The notes: generated by a model not told the origin, from the sequence alone. A DNA stretch of 64,000 bases from Tillandsia leiboldiana (GCA_029204045.2 CM055068.1:29959587-30023586); one strand, 5' to 3'. Shown: positions 22,885 through 32,613, numbered from the stretch's first letter. A program made the numbers and translations.

Positions 22885-24320
22885 TGGATAATGAACGAGA
22901 GGAAGTCGCTAAAAAGCACATGTAAGGTGAAGTTGTGGACGCATGGAATGCAGTGGCGTTATCGTCCTCACCACTGGAAGATGACTCATTGGAAGTGGAA
23001 GTGTCATCCCAAGTGACGGCTTGCATAGCTTTCTTCTTTGACGGATTCTTGTTGGGACATTCCGTTGAGATGTGGCCATAACCTCGACACTTGAAATACT
23101 GAATTTGTCCCTCAGAGTTCTTCTTGTCCTTTGAAGAACCCTCTTGCTTTCTTGACTTAAAGCTTGAAAATCCTTTGCCTTTCTTGGTCCTAACGAAGGA
23201 TGAGGATTTACTTGAATTTCCCCTTCGAAAGCCTCGGCGAAATTTCCTCGTCAAGAGTGCAAGTTGTTTCCCGAAATCCTCCATTGATATATTCTCATCA
23301 GCATCTAAGGAGGATGAATCCGCATCTTCTTCTTTTGTTGATTTTAATGCAAAGCCTGAAGACTTAGAAGAAGATGAAGGCTTTCCAGAAGAATAGTTAG
23401 TAGGAAAGGTCATTTCATACATTTGAAGTGCACCAACTAATTCTTCTACTTTGATTTCGTCCTAGTGTTTTTGTGACGCCCCACTTCCCAGGGGGTCACC
23501 CATCCTAGAACTACTCTAGCTCTAGCACGCTTAACACTCATGTTCCTCTTGGATCTTGCTACCATCCAAAATGCTATAGCCGGGTTAGAGATTTAGTCCT
23601 ATTATATCATTTATATATAGGACTAATCCAAATTCCGGGGGTGTCACATTCTTCCCCCCTTTAAGCCCTGACGTCCACGTCAGGCTCAAGCACACTCACA
23701 AGCACCAGGCGATGTGAGACTCGTCTCGCTAGTCTTAGCCGACCTTGTAGGGAGCTGCACTCCACCTACAACGGTCATTAGCCGGGGAGCCACACTCTAC
23801 CCGCTATATAACCCTGGCTCAGCCGAGACTCATCTCACATTTCCGGCTGGTGAATGTCTCTGATACCAACTGTGACGCCCCACTTCCCAGGGGGTCACCC
23901 ATCCTAGAACTACTCTAGCTCTAGCACGCTTAACTCTCATGTTCCTCTTGGATCTTGCTACCATCCAAAATGCTATAGCCGGGTTAGAGATTTAGTCCTA
24001 TTATATCATTTATATATAGGACTAATCCAAATTCCGGGGGTGTCACAGTTTTACTGTTTCAATGGCTGCGACCTTAGGACGAAATCTTTCCGAAAGATTT
24101 CTCAAAATCTTTCTTACAACTTTTGATTTTGGAATTTTCTCTCCCAAGTTAGCACATGTATTAACGATATCTTGCAATCGTGTATAATAATCTGTGAACG
24201 ATTCATTTTCTGCCATAAAAATTGAGTCAAATTTGCTTGTAAACATTTGCAGTTTTTGAATCTTCACTAAACTTGTTCCCTCATGTGTAACTTGTAGAAC
24301 ATCCCAGATTTTTTTCGCAG
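22885..24320 (-). pseudogene. C3 gag, central part, interrupted by K1
   Basis: Minus-strand copia gag homologous to C2 gag. Read leftward from 24320 it covers the UBN2-type region (IQKLQMFTSKFDSIFMAENESFTDYYTRLQDIV), then K1, then an EMTF segment, a serine/acidic linker, LALLTRKFRRGFRRG and a first zinc knuckle. The knuckle reads YFKCRGYGHISTEC, with Tyr in place of the first Cys. The C-terminal part is cut off by the Y3 LTR at 22884. Removing K1 and C2 with one copy of each 5-bp duplication gives an uninterrupted match to C2 gag, which proves the nesting order. Confidence 0.88.
23472..24047 (-). mobile_element. K1: Cassandra TRIM retrotransposon, TSD gtttt
   Basis: 576 bp. Direct LTRs of 177 bp at 23472-23648 and 23871-24047, 5-bp duplications gtttt at 23467-23471 and 24048-24052. 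On the minus strand, ttggtatcagaga next to the LTR is an initiator-Met tRNA primer site, and aaaggggggaagaa before the other LTR is the purine tract. The LTR holds 5S rRNA-like gagttaagcgtgct and ggatgggtgacc. These are the defining features of Cassandra: a non-coding element with 5S-derived LTRs, mobilised by other elements. Confidence 0.95.
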
Positions 24321-24552
24321 TCTCATGTTACGGAATTTGAGTTGGCGTAGTTTCGTGAAAGTCTCAAGTCTTGAAGATTGAAGGTGAAGAAAGTTGGATC
24401 ATTTAACTCAATCTCAAGAAAGAAGAATTCAAATGGATCAGGTATGTTTTACTAAAGATTTTGTGTGATCCGAATACTTCTTGTAGTGTAGAAACACTTG
24501 GAAGATTCTTTCATTGCATAAAAATCAAAAACTGGACTTGGGACATGTTCAG

Positions 24553-24846
24553 GATCCGGATCAGGTTGTTCGATCCGGATCCCATCCGGATCCCGAAGGT
24601 GGTTCGTTCATACACCAGTTCAATCCGGATCGTAGCCTCTCTTGATCCGGATCCCGAACACTGAGTTTACCATCTTCCTTGAACGATCCGGATAAGGCTT
24701 CGCAATCCGGATCCTGAACGTTGATGTTTGGTGAACTGTATGAACGATCCGGATCAAGCACTTCGATCCGGATCCCGAACCTTCGTTTTTCTGGAATTGC
24801 CTGACTCGTTACGACGATCCGGATCACAGCTAATCCGATCCGGATC
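24553..24846 (+). promoter_or_regulatory. C2 5' LTR palindrome array in U3
   Basis: About eleven copies of TCCGGA-centred palindromes, mostly GATCCGGATC, in pairs about 20 bp apart with a pair period near 60 bp. One copy has decayed to gatccggata (near 24685). The array ends about 65 bp before the TATA box, as expected for a clustered enhancer-type binding site; the binding factor is unknown. Confidence 0.6.
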
Positions 24847-24912
24847 GCCGTCCGTAAAATCTCCAGAAATGTTAGGTTTTTGATTCTTATCTCCTTCCTA
24901 GGGTTTCTAACC

Positions 24913-24920
24913 TATAAATA
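24913..24920 (+). promoter_or_regulatory. LTR TATA box (C2 5' LTR)
   Basis: tataaata in aacctataaatagaccc, identical in C1 (13693) and the C2 3' LTR (40937). Transcription would begin near 24945, which places all the stem-loops below in the RNA. Confidence 0.75.
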
Positions 24921-25064
24921 GACCCTATGACTCTTCTTCTAGGGTGAATCCAAAAAGAGCCCGAAAAAAAAATAGCCATCATTTTCATATATACGCCTCT
25001 AGATCCACATATAGAGAAGAAAGGAAATCATTAGAGAATACTCTATGTTTCTTCATCTATATTG

Positions 25065-25162
25065 ATTAGTTTGATTCTAGGTTTTCATACTCACATCTTG
25101 AGTTGAATCAAACTAATGAATACTTAGATGGTATTTCCGATCTATCTTTGATCTAAGTATTC
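25065..25162 (+). other. Twin leader stem-loops (C2 5' LTR)
   Basis: Stem A: 13 bp, 25065-25077 with 25105-25117. Stem B: 12 bp, 25118-25129 with 25151-25162. Both are perfect and the two stems abut. C3 keeps stem A with three compensatory base-pair changes (42603-42656). Confidence 0.75.
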
Positions 25163-25208
25163 GGCGGATCATCACCATCCAAAAACAACGATTTACCCCA
25201 AAAATCGG

Positions 25209-25391
25209 CGCGTGGATTCGCGTGTCCTTGTGGATTCAAGGTTCAACCGCTCTCGTGGATTCGGAGCGAGGCACGTTCGTGGATTCGAAGGGTGCTATTG
25301 GGTGAAGACCGTGGATTCGGTCGGACGTCGTGGATTCGACGTTGGACGCCGTGGATTCGGCGTTGGGCGCAGATCGTGGATTCGAGAAGCG
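25209..25391 (+). other. Hairpin array with invariant TGGATT loops (C2 5' LTR)
   Basis: Eight hairpins with loop TGGATT. Spans and stems: 25209-25222 CGCG/CGCG; 25226-25241 CCTTG/CAAGG; 25249-25267 GCTC(T)CG/CGGAGC; 25276-25289 TTCG/CGAA; 25307-25322 GACCG/CGGTC; 25325-25342 ACGTCG/CGACGT; 25346-25363 ACGCCG/CGGCGT; 25374-25385 TCG/CGA, extendable through a purine internal loop to CGC/GCG at 25368-25391. The loop-closing pairs are always CG/CG. I know of no named RNA family with this form. Confidence 0.75.
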
Positions 25392-25512
25392 TCGCGGAGC
25401 GAGCGGAGAAGATCCTCTAGGAGCGTATGGAAAAGGTTGAGTCGTAATTGTGTACGGTAAATCACCTTGTACGTGTTTTAATTCTAGTGGATTTCTGCCG
25501 TGTTATCGGTCC

Positions 25513-25547
25513 CGTGGTTTTTTACTCCGGTGATGGAGTTTTCCACG
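25513..25547 (+). other. U5 stem-loop (C2 5' LTR)
   Basis: CGTGG...CCACG outer stem and ACTCC-ggtgat-GGAGT inner stem separated by T-runs. C1 has the same stems with a shorter loop. It lies about 140 bp before the LTR end. Confidence 0.55.
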
Positions 25548-25687
25548 TAAAAATCTTGCGTATTATTTTTTATTTCCGCATTGGGTTTTTATCGCAACGA
25601 TTTTTGAGTGTTTATACGTTTACACCTATTCACCCCCCTCTAGGTGTTTTTTCCCCTATTTAGATCCTTATTACATATAACCCAACA

Positions 25688-25703
25688 AGTGGTATCAGAG
25701 CGG
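25688..25703 (+). promoter_or_regulatory. Primer binding site (C2)
   Basis: agtggtatcagagcgg directly after the LTR end CCCAACA. tggtatcagagc is complementary to the 3' end of plant initiator methionine tRNA, the usual primer of Ty1/copia reverse transcription. Confidence 0.9.
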
Positions 25704-25720
25704 GAATAGGGTTGTAAACA

Positions 25721-27742
25721 ATGGTTGAAGGTGGAAACATCAACCGACCCCCGTTCTTCGATGGAACAAATTATGCGTACTGGAAAGTACGGATGAAAGC
25801 CTTTTTAATTTCCATCGACGAACGGGTGTGGCAATCAATTGAATTAGGATGGTCTAATCCAACTGAATTTATTGGTGATGTTCGCACCTTAAAACCTAGG
25901 TCGAAATGGACCAAGGAAGAGTTAGATTCATCTTCTTACAATGGCAAGGGAATTAATGCTATCTTTAATGCCTTATCTCAAACTGAATTCTCTCGCGTCT
26001 CGGCATGTGAGACTGCGAAAGAAATCTGGGATGTTCTTCAGGTTACACATGAGGGAACTAACCTCGTGAAGATTCAGAAACTGCAAATGCTTACGAGCAA
26101 GTTTGACTCTATCTTAATGGCAGAAAACGAATCTTTCACGGACTACTATACACGATTGCAAGACATCGTAAACTCATGTGCTAATCTGGGAGAGAAGATT
26201 CCAGAATTTAAGATTGTAAGAAAGATCTTAAGAACTCTTCCTGAACGATTTCGCCCAAAGGTTACTGCCATTGAAACTATTAAACACCCGGACGAAATAC
26301 GTGTAGAAGAATTAGTTGGTTCATTACAAACTTATGAAATGACATTTACTACTAACAATTCTTCTGGAAAGGCATCCACTTCTAAGTCTTCAGGTTATGC
26401 GTTGAAAACAACTAAGGAAGAAGACGCGGATACATCCTCCTCAGACGATGACGAGAACCTTTCTATGGAGGAATTTGAGAAGCAGCTCGCTCTCTTGACA
26501 AGGAAGTTTCGCCGCAACTTTCGGAGGGGTAATTCAAGCAAATCTCTATCCTTCGGAAAGTCGAACAAAGGCAAGGGTACTTCAAGTTACAAGTCAAGAA
26601 AGCAAGAGAACTTCTCAAAGGATAAGAAAAGTTCAGAAGGACAACTACAATGCTTCAAATGTCGAGGCTACGGCCACATTGCAACGGAGTGTCCTAACAA
26701 GTATCCGGCAAAGAAGAAGGCGATGCAAGTCGTCACTTGGGATGACAACTCAACGTCAAATGAGTCGTCTTCGAGTGATGAAGAAAAGAGCTCCACCGCA
26801 TTCCACGCGTCCGTATCTTCACCCTTCATGTGCTTTATGGCAAGTACATCCGAGTCGTTGTCCAACTCCACTGTTGAAAAGAATGCAACGGACAACGAAT
26901 CGGATGATTCGGAAGGTGAAGATTTTGCTCTAGCCTACCACAGACTTTTGAGGGACTCAAAGAAAGTGGCTAAGCAAAACAAGAGTTTGAGAGGGAGAGT
27001 GCATGATTTCGAAGAAGAAGCAAAAAGAGCGACTTCTCTCTCAATCGCTCTTGAAGTGGAAAGGGAAAACCTGATAAAGGCAAATGTTTCCCTTCAAGAG
27101 ACCAACGAGCAACTTGAGAAGGAACATACAAATCTGGTGGATAACGCGAATCACTTCTCAAAGCTCTACAACGAGGCTCGACAGGATAACCTGAAAATGA
27201 CAAAGACCATTTTCCAACTCAAGAATGACCTACAGCGATTCTCTTCAGGAAGGAGTAAGTTGGATAGACTTCTTGGTCTTGGTCAATCAAATCGGTTCGG
27301 CCTCGGATACACTCAAACTGGAAACAGTCCAAGTTCGAGTGAGACAGTCTTTGTGCCTCAGTCGGTATCTCCTCCTCCGACACCGGAAATCATGACAACT
27401 AACGACAACAAACCTACTTCATCCTCTTCAGAATCGTCAAGCACAAAGGTATGTTTTCGTTGTAATTCTGCAGGGCACATTGGAAGAAATTGCAAGATTG
27501 GAGCTCAAAGATCAAATCAACCACATCTTGCAACTGCTACCAATAAGTTCACTCCATGGAATTCAAAGAAGGATTTTCCTAAAGAAAAGGACATTGGTAG
27601 TACTTCAAACAAGACGATGACAAAAGAAAAAGACCAATCTTGCAAGACGTCTTCATCAAGGAAAACTTCTCAACCATTGCCAACATACTCCAAAACTCAA
27701 AAGGTTTGGGTATGCAAAGGTGAAACCCCTCCTTGTCTTTAA
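25721..27742 (+). CDS. gag: Copia Gag (C2)
   Basis: 673 codons, capsid/nucleocapsid precursor that packages element RNA in cytoplasmic particles. The N-terminus FDGTNYAYWKVRMKAFL matches the gag N-terminal (DUF4219-type) motif, and residues about 95-195 match UBN2 (IWDVLQ...IQKLQMLTSKFDS...YTRLQDIV). Zinc knuckles CFKCRGYGHIATEC (about residue 310) and CFRCNSAGHIGRNC (about residue 577) fit CX2CX4HX4C. Between them lie serine/acidic stretches and a likely coiled coil (about 410-510). The ATG is 18 bases after the primer site. The frame ends shortly after WVCKG, where protease would normally follow, because of the deletion at the pol junction. Confidence 0.92.
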   Translation: MVEGGNINRPPFFDGTNYAYWKVRMKAFLISIDERVWQSIELGWSNPTEFIGDVRTLKPRSKWTKEELDSSSYNGKGINAIFNALSQTEFSRVSACETAKEIWDVLQVTHEGTNLVKIQKLQMLTSKFDSILMAENESFTDYYTRLQDIVNSCANLGEKIPEFKIVRKILRTLPERFRPKVTAIETIKHPDEIRVEELVGSLQTYEMTFTTNNSSGKASTSKSSGYALKTTKEEDADTSSSDDDENLSMEEFEKQLALLTRKFRRNFRRGNSSKSLSFGKSNKGKGTSSYKSRKQENFSKDKKSSEGQLQCFKCRGYGHIATECPNKYPAKKKAMQVVTWDDNSTSNESSSSDEEKSSTAFHASVSSPFMCFMASTSESLSNSTVEKNATDNESDDSEGEDFALAYHRLLRDSKKVAKQNKSLRGRVHDFEEEAKRATSLSIALEVERENLIKANVSLQETNEQLEKEHTNLVDNANHFSKLYNEARQDNLKMTKTIFQLKNDLQRFSSGRSKLDRLLGLGQSNRFGLGYTQTGNSPSSSETVFVPQSVSPPPTPEIMTTNDNKPTSSSSESSSTKVCFRCNSAGHIGRNCKIGAQRSNQPHLATATNKFTPWNSKKDFPKEKDIGSTSNKTMTKEKDQSCKTSSSRKTSQPLPTYSKTQKVWVCKGETPPCL

Positions 27743-30275
27743 TCGTTCTTCGATTAAATCTTGTGTAGTTTATGTATACTACTTTCTTTTCTTCTTTTTC
27801 TTTTGGGCGACCCGTCAACCATCTTTGGGAGGTAAATGGTACATTTTTTTATTGGTTGATGATTTCTCTCGGTTTTCTTGGGTAGCATTTTTAAAAGAGA
27901 AAGCTGATACGTTTGACTCTTTTCATGAGATTTGCCATCGTATTATGATTGAAAAGAATAAAAAGATCATTCGTGTTAGAAGTGATAGAGGTGGAGAATT
28001 CATAAATTCAAAATTTATTTATTTTTGCACTTCAAATGGCATTAAACATGAATTCTCGGCACCCTATACACCTCAGCAGAATGGTGTTGTTGAGCGCAAG
28101 AACAGGGTTGTTCAAGAGATGGCGCGTGTGATGCTTCATAGCCGGAATTTACCGCTACATTTTTGGGCTGAAGCCGTGAACACCGCTGTCTATGTTATTA
28201 ATAGAGTTTACTTGCGCCCAGGAACTTTAAATACACCATATGAGCTGTGGTTTAGTAGAAAACCCAACATCAAATATTTTCGTGTCTTCGGGAATCGATG
28301 TTACATTTTACGTGACCGTGAAAATCTTGGAAAGTTCGACTCTCGAAGTGATGAAGGGATCTTTTTGGGTTATTCTACGAATAGCAGAGCATATCGAGTA
28401 TTTAACATTGAATCTAAGACGATCGTAGAATCTATAAATGTTAAAGTAGATGAAGCTTTTCACTTTGGATCTGGAAAATCTACCCTCGATATCTCTCTAG
28501 ATGATGATTCTCCTGCTAATGCATCTTCTCATAATAATACTTCCAATATTAATGATGCATCTAATGGTTCTTCAAGTTTATCTGATGTGCAGGAATCATC
28601 TCATGTATCTCCGAGTACTCCGTTTCAACAAACGTTACGAATCTCCAAGGATCATCCAGAATCGAATATTATTGGAGATCCACAAGAAGGAGTCAGAACT
28701 CGGAGGCAGTTGGTTTGTGGATTCGCTTGCTACGTATCTTTAATCGAACCAAAGAACATAGATGAAGCTCTTCAGGATGACTACTGGATTAAAGCAATGC
28801 AGGAAGAGCTCCATCAATTTGAGCGAAACAAAGTCTGGGAATTAACGAAGCCCCCAAAGCAACACAATGTGATAGGTACCAAATGGATCTTCAAGAACAA
28901 GAAAAATGAGGATGGTACTATCATCAGGAACAAGGCACGATTAGTTGCTCAAGGCTACTCTCAAGTAGAAGGTATAGACTTTGACGAAACATTCGCCCCT
29001 GTAGCTAGACTCGAGTCCATTCGTATACTATTTGCTATTGCTTGTCATTTTAAAATCAAATTATTTCAAATGGACGTTAAGAGCGCATTTCTAAATGGGT
29101 TTTTAAATGAGGAAGTTTATGTGGCTCAACCGAAAGGTTTTGTAGATCATAAACAACCTAACCATGTTTTTCGTTTGAAAAAGGCTCTTTACGGTCTGAA
29201 ACAAGCACCGCGAGCATGGTACGAAAGGTTAACAAAGCACCTTTTGGAGAAGGGCTATACTCGAGGGGGAGCTGATAGGACTCTCTTTGTGAAGCATTAT
29301 CAAAACAATTTCATTGTAGCACAAATCTATGTCGATGACATTGTATTTGGCGCAACAAGAGATAATGATGCTTCTAAATTCGCGAAAACCATGGAAAGCG
29401 AATTTGAGATGTCCATGATGGGCGAATTGACTTATTTCCTTGGATTGCAATTTAAACAAAATGAGGAAGGTATTCACTTGAGTCAATCCAAGTATGCAAT
29501 GGAGTTGGTCAAAAAGTTTGATCTTGAAAATTGTAAAGATTTTCCGACTCCAATGGGAACTAGCCACAAGGGACTTGGAAGTGAATCACATAGTGAGGAC
29601 GTAGACGAGAAACTGTATCGAAGTATGATTGGAAGTCTACTTTACCTCACGGCTAGTCGCCCGGATATATCCTTTAGTGTTGGGATCTGCGCGAGATATC
29701 AATCTGCACCAAAGGAGGTTCACCTGAAAGCGGTGAAAAGGATCATCCGGTATATCAAAGGATCAATTAATTTCGGAATTTGGTATCCTATGGGAACAAG
29801 TTTGGATATTGTTGGATACTCAGATGCCGATTGGGCAGGATCAGTGGATGATCGGAAAAGCACGAGTGGTGCATGCTTCTATCTTGGCCATTGCCTTATT
29901 GCATGGCACAGTAAAAAGCAGAACTGCATAGCACTCTCGACTGCCGAAGCGGAATACATTTCAGCTGGAAGTTGCTCAACTCAACTCATTTGGATGAAAA
30001 GCGTATTGAGCGATTTCCGCATTTCAGCATCTTCGGTAACAATTCTTTGTGACAACACAAGTGCAATTAACATTTCTAAAAACCCTGTGTTGCACTCTAG
30101 AACAAAACATATTGAACTTAGATATCATTTTCTTAGAGAGCTAGTTGAATCAAATACTCTTCAACTTTCATATATTTCAACTGAGGATCAATTAGCTGAC
30201 ATTCTAACAAAACCTTTGGATCAAAAACGTTTTATTCATTTACGAAAAGCAATTGGAATGCTTTCCTTGAAATAA
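27720..30275 (+). CDS. pol: Truncated copia Pol: partial integrase, RT, RNase H (C2, first copy)
   Basis: 851 codons in a different frame from gag. Homology to C1 pol starts only at about 27807 (TRQPSLGGKWYIFLL); the first 29 or so residues are T-rich filler. Protease, the integrase zinc domain and the first catalytic Asp (HMDLMGP in C1) are absent. RSDRGGEF and NGVVERKNR remain. Reverse transcriptase is intact by motif (MDVKSAFLNG, YGLKQAPRAWY, YVDDIVFGA near 29330), as is RNase H (SDADWAGS, STAEAEY), ending ADILTKPL. No stop interrupts it. Integrase and protease would have to come from another element. Confidence 0.9.
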   Translation: MKPLLVFNRSSIKSCVVYVYYFLFFFFFWATRQPSLGGKWYIFLLVDDFSRFSWVAFLKEKADTFDSFHEICHRIMIEKNKKIIRVRSDRGGEFINSKFIYFCTSNGIKHEFSAPYTPQQNGVVERKNRVVQEMARVMLHSRNLPLHFWAEAVNTAVYVINRVYLRPGTLNTPYELWFSRKPNIKYFRVFGNRCYILRDRENLGKFDSRSDEGIFLGYSTNSRAYRVFNIESKTIVESINVKVDEAFHFGSGKSTLDISLDDDSPANASSHNNTSNINDASNGSSSLSDVQESSHVSPSTPFQQTLRISKDHPESNIIGDPQEGVRTRRQLVCGFACYVSLIEPKNIDEALQDDYWIKAMQEELHQFERNKVWELTKPPKQHNVIGTKWIFKNKKNEDGTIIRNKARLVAQGYSQVEGIDFDETFAPVARLESIRILFAIACHFKIKLFQMDVKSAFLNGFLNEEVYVAQPKGFVDHKQPNHVFRLKKALYGLKQAPRAWYERLTKHLLEKGYTRGGADRTLFVKHYQNNFIVAQIYVDDIVFGATRDNDASKFAKTMESEFEMSMMGELTYFLGLQFKQNEEGIHLSQSKYAMELVKKFDLENCKDFPTPMGTSHKGLGSESHSEDVDEKLYRSMIGSLLYLTASRPDISFSVGICARYQSAPKEVHLKAVKRIIRYIKGSINFGIWYPMGTSLDIVGYSDADWAGSVDDRKSTSGACFYLGHCLIAWHSKKQNCIALSTAEAEYISAGSCSTQLIWMKSVLSDFRISASSVTILCDNTSAINISKNPVLHSRTKHIELRYHFLRELVESNTLQLSYISTEDQLADILTKPLDQKRFIHLRKAIGMLSLK

Positions 30276-31176
30276 ACTTCTTTTTGAAACCTTTGCTTAG
30301 GATAGGTTTTGTATTTGTTTTTGTTTTGTTCATTATCTATGTTTGTACATAGGACATTAATTGAGCATAGAAATTTATTATGCTTTTGCCATCATAATAT
30401 TTCACTGTTGCAATGATCATTTATGTTAATTAAATCATCTTCTAAGTGATCAAAGTCAATTTCTCTCTCTCTATGATCTCTTGGTATAGTCATTATCTTA
30501 TTTGACTGCTTAGTCGAGTATGAAATCGAGATCAATATTTGGTTGAATACTTTATATCTTAAATAATTGATAGCCAATTGAGGGGGAGTCATAGAAAAAG
30601 TAAAATGCTCAAAAGATGTGGAAAGAGTTACATCCCAATGAGGAGTGTGAAAACTACCACCACATGGAGGAAAGAGCTACCACCTCGGTCGTCCGAGTAT
30701 TGTGTGCAGCTACCACATGTATACCAAGCATGGTTGTTCAAATTTTTTGATTAAGTAAAATGCATGTTGAAATGCTTTGACTCCGTCAAATTTCAAGGTT
30801 GGTATAAGGTGGGTTTTTTAAAGAAAGATGCTCAAAGAGCCACTCTCTTCAACAGATTGTCTAGATACATTATCTATTATATTTGGGATTTTAAACATCT
30901 ATTGATCTTTGTATTCATTTTCTTTACTGAATTGATGATTTGATAAAGGCATTACTCATAAGATCAAGTTAGATGTAATTGAAGGTGTTCAACTTTAAGG
31001 GATTAATTTTGTAAATTTTCGTTCATTTTGGATATTATTGATAGATTTGGCATAATCTAATTCTTGTTGTATGAAACGATGGATTTTTTGTTTAAAGTTG
31101 ATACACATTTGTGCTTACAATTTTTTCTGGTTTTTCTTGAATTTCTCTGAAATTTTCTAAAGAAAAAGTTGGAGCC
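30276..31176 (+). other. C2 non-coding region after pol (first copy)
   Basis: No gene. The purine tract gagggggagtc near 30580 and the conserved block to about 30740 match C1 10630-10800 almost exactly. The small minus ORF here is a shadow. Confidence 0.6.
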
Positions 31177-31343
31177 GATCCGGATCGGGCTAGATGATCC
31201 GGATCCCGAACGCAGGAATTCTTCTGCGGGCTGACGATCCGGATTGTATCTGCCGATCCGGATCCCGAACGCAGTTTCTCACTGCGGGTAGCCGATCCGG
31301 ATCGCAGTCATGAACTGATCCGGATCACGGCTAGGTTTATAAA
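31177..31343 (+). promoter_or_regulatory. Internal promoter-like region: palindrome pairs plus TATA (first copy)
   Basis: Palindromes start at 31177/31196, 31236/31255 and 31294/31317, followed by tttataaa at 31336-31343. This is the same region as 37394-37561; see there. Confidence 0.55.
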
Positions 31344-31458
31344 GAACAAAGGGTTTTTGATTTCTTTACTCCAATCTTTTGTTCCAAAGTTTCCAGAGCC
31401 TCTCTCTCTAGATTTCATCCTTCCTGGAAGCTTTCAAACTCAAGTTCTTCAACTCCAA

Positions 31459-31844
31459 GTAAGTTTTATTGATCAAAATCTCAGTTTTTCACCGTTTTTC
31501 TCTCCTCTTCCTCACAACGTCATGAATTTCTTGGATCAACTTTGTTTGTGGATGGTTTTTGATCAAATTTCTTTTGAAATAAGACATCTGGGTAGATTAG
31601 TTTGATTATATGCTAGGTATTCTCCTGATTAACGGATTTTTAGGCTTCGATTTCTAAAATTTCGGTTTTAGGGCATATAATAAGGATTTTCGAAAATCAT
31701 GCAATTGATCTAATTTTAAAAGTCTTTTTGCAAAACTAATTTGATTCTTAGTATCTCTACATGATTATGATTGTTTGGGTACAATTTTTTAAATCTTTGA
31801 AAATTAACAATTTTCTCATGTGTTCTTGAGTTGTTGCTCACAGG
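31459..31844 (+). other. Candidate leader intron (first copy)
   Basis: Donor ccaa|GTAAGT, acceptor ttgctcacAG, 386 bp. It equals the 385-bp intron at 37678-38062 apart from single-base differences that I attribute to contig-end sequence quality. Confidence 0.55.
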
Positions 31845-31873
31845 ATTTTAATCTTCTTAAAGCACTTGGATCA

Positions 31874-32513
31874 ATGGGATTCTCATGGATCATTCTCTTA
31901 TTGGTCACTATGGTGCACACTCGGGCCACAAATAAGTTAAAAGAGCTAAGAAAACACAACAAAAGGGTGAGTTTCTTGGATCAGCGACACAGAAGAATAG
32001 ATTGTCACGAGGTAGATTGGACTGCATTGACAGATGATGATGACCTTGCCTGAACAAAAGGCGTCCGATGCATCGAAAGAAAAAGCACCATGGACAAAGG
32101 TAAAGCACCTATGACTGCACCAACCATCTCTGAAAAGGAAACGACTCGCTCGACGGTTGGGACGAGCACGAGGTTTCATGGCTACGAACCGATTATTCCG
32201 GATTCTCCACCTCGGAGGAACAAGTGTTCGTTATTCGCGCGGGCGCCTAAGGGCATTTGGAATCGTGAATGCATTGGTGAGAGGCATGTCAATATAGAGG
32301 CTCTACGAAATCACTCTCCTGAGTTGGCGTTCTAATTGAACAAGCAAACTTATTCAAGTTTGTCGATTTCCAAAGTTGCGGATACTGTCTGCACTTGTAA
32401 GGCCTTCTATACAATGCACGGCACCTTCGTGAAATTGAAAACGGTCCAATGGAATTTTACACGAACATCCAGGCACAATATCAAAATTACTCCACAATGA
32501 TTGGCGAGTTTGG
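31874..32513 (+). pseudogene. Env-like ORF, 5' part, broken by indels and assembly gap
   Basis: Starts ATGGGATTCTC as at 38093, but several single-base losses or gains (for example near 31960-31990, 32050-32090, 32200-32260 and 32360-32480) scramble the frame before the Ns begin. The copy at 38093 is clean over the same stretch. I read the damage as low-quality sequence at a contig end, not as evolutionary decay. Confidence 0.7.
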
Positions 32514-32613
32514 NNNNNNNNNNNNNNNNNNNNNNNNNNNNNNNNNNNNNNNNNNNNNNNNNNNNNNNNNNNNNNNNNNNNNNNNNNNNNNNNNNNNNNN
32601 NNNNNNNNNNNNN
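32514..32613. other. Assembly gap, 100 N
   Basis: Exactly 100 undetermined bases. The left side ends in the env-like ORF; the right side begins in the middle of gag. Sequence on the right from 32614 repeats that from about 26399. Confidence 0.98.

Larger units (their letters stand above)
24326..25687 (+). repeat. C2 5' LTR (1362 bp)
   Basis: U3 palindrome array (24553-24846), TATA (24913-24920), twin stem-loops (25065-25162), hairpin array (25209-25391), U5 hairpin (25513-25547). It has an extra 11-bp copy of atccggatccc near 24580-24595 compared with the 3' LTR. Confidence 0.93.

Noticed and set aside
23471..24052. Miniature inverted-repeat (DNA) transposon
   Set aside because: The terminal repeats are direct, start TG and end CA, and are flanked by primer site and purine tract, so it is an LTR-type TRIM.
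25209..25391. CRISPR-like array (short repeat gtggattcg with variable spacers)
   Set aside because: The repeat is only 6-9 bp, the variable parts are complementary hairpin arms, and the array lies inside a plant retrotransposon LTR with no cas genes.
27720..27806. Transmembrane segment YFLFFFFFW at the Pol N-terminus as a feature
   Set aside because: Chance translation of T-rich filler at a deletion junction; the homologous C1 has integrase sequence here.
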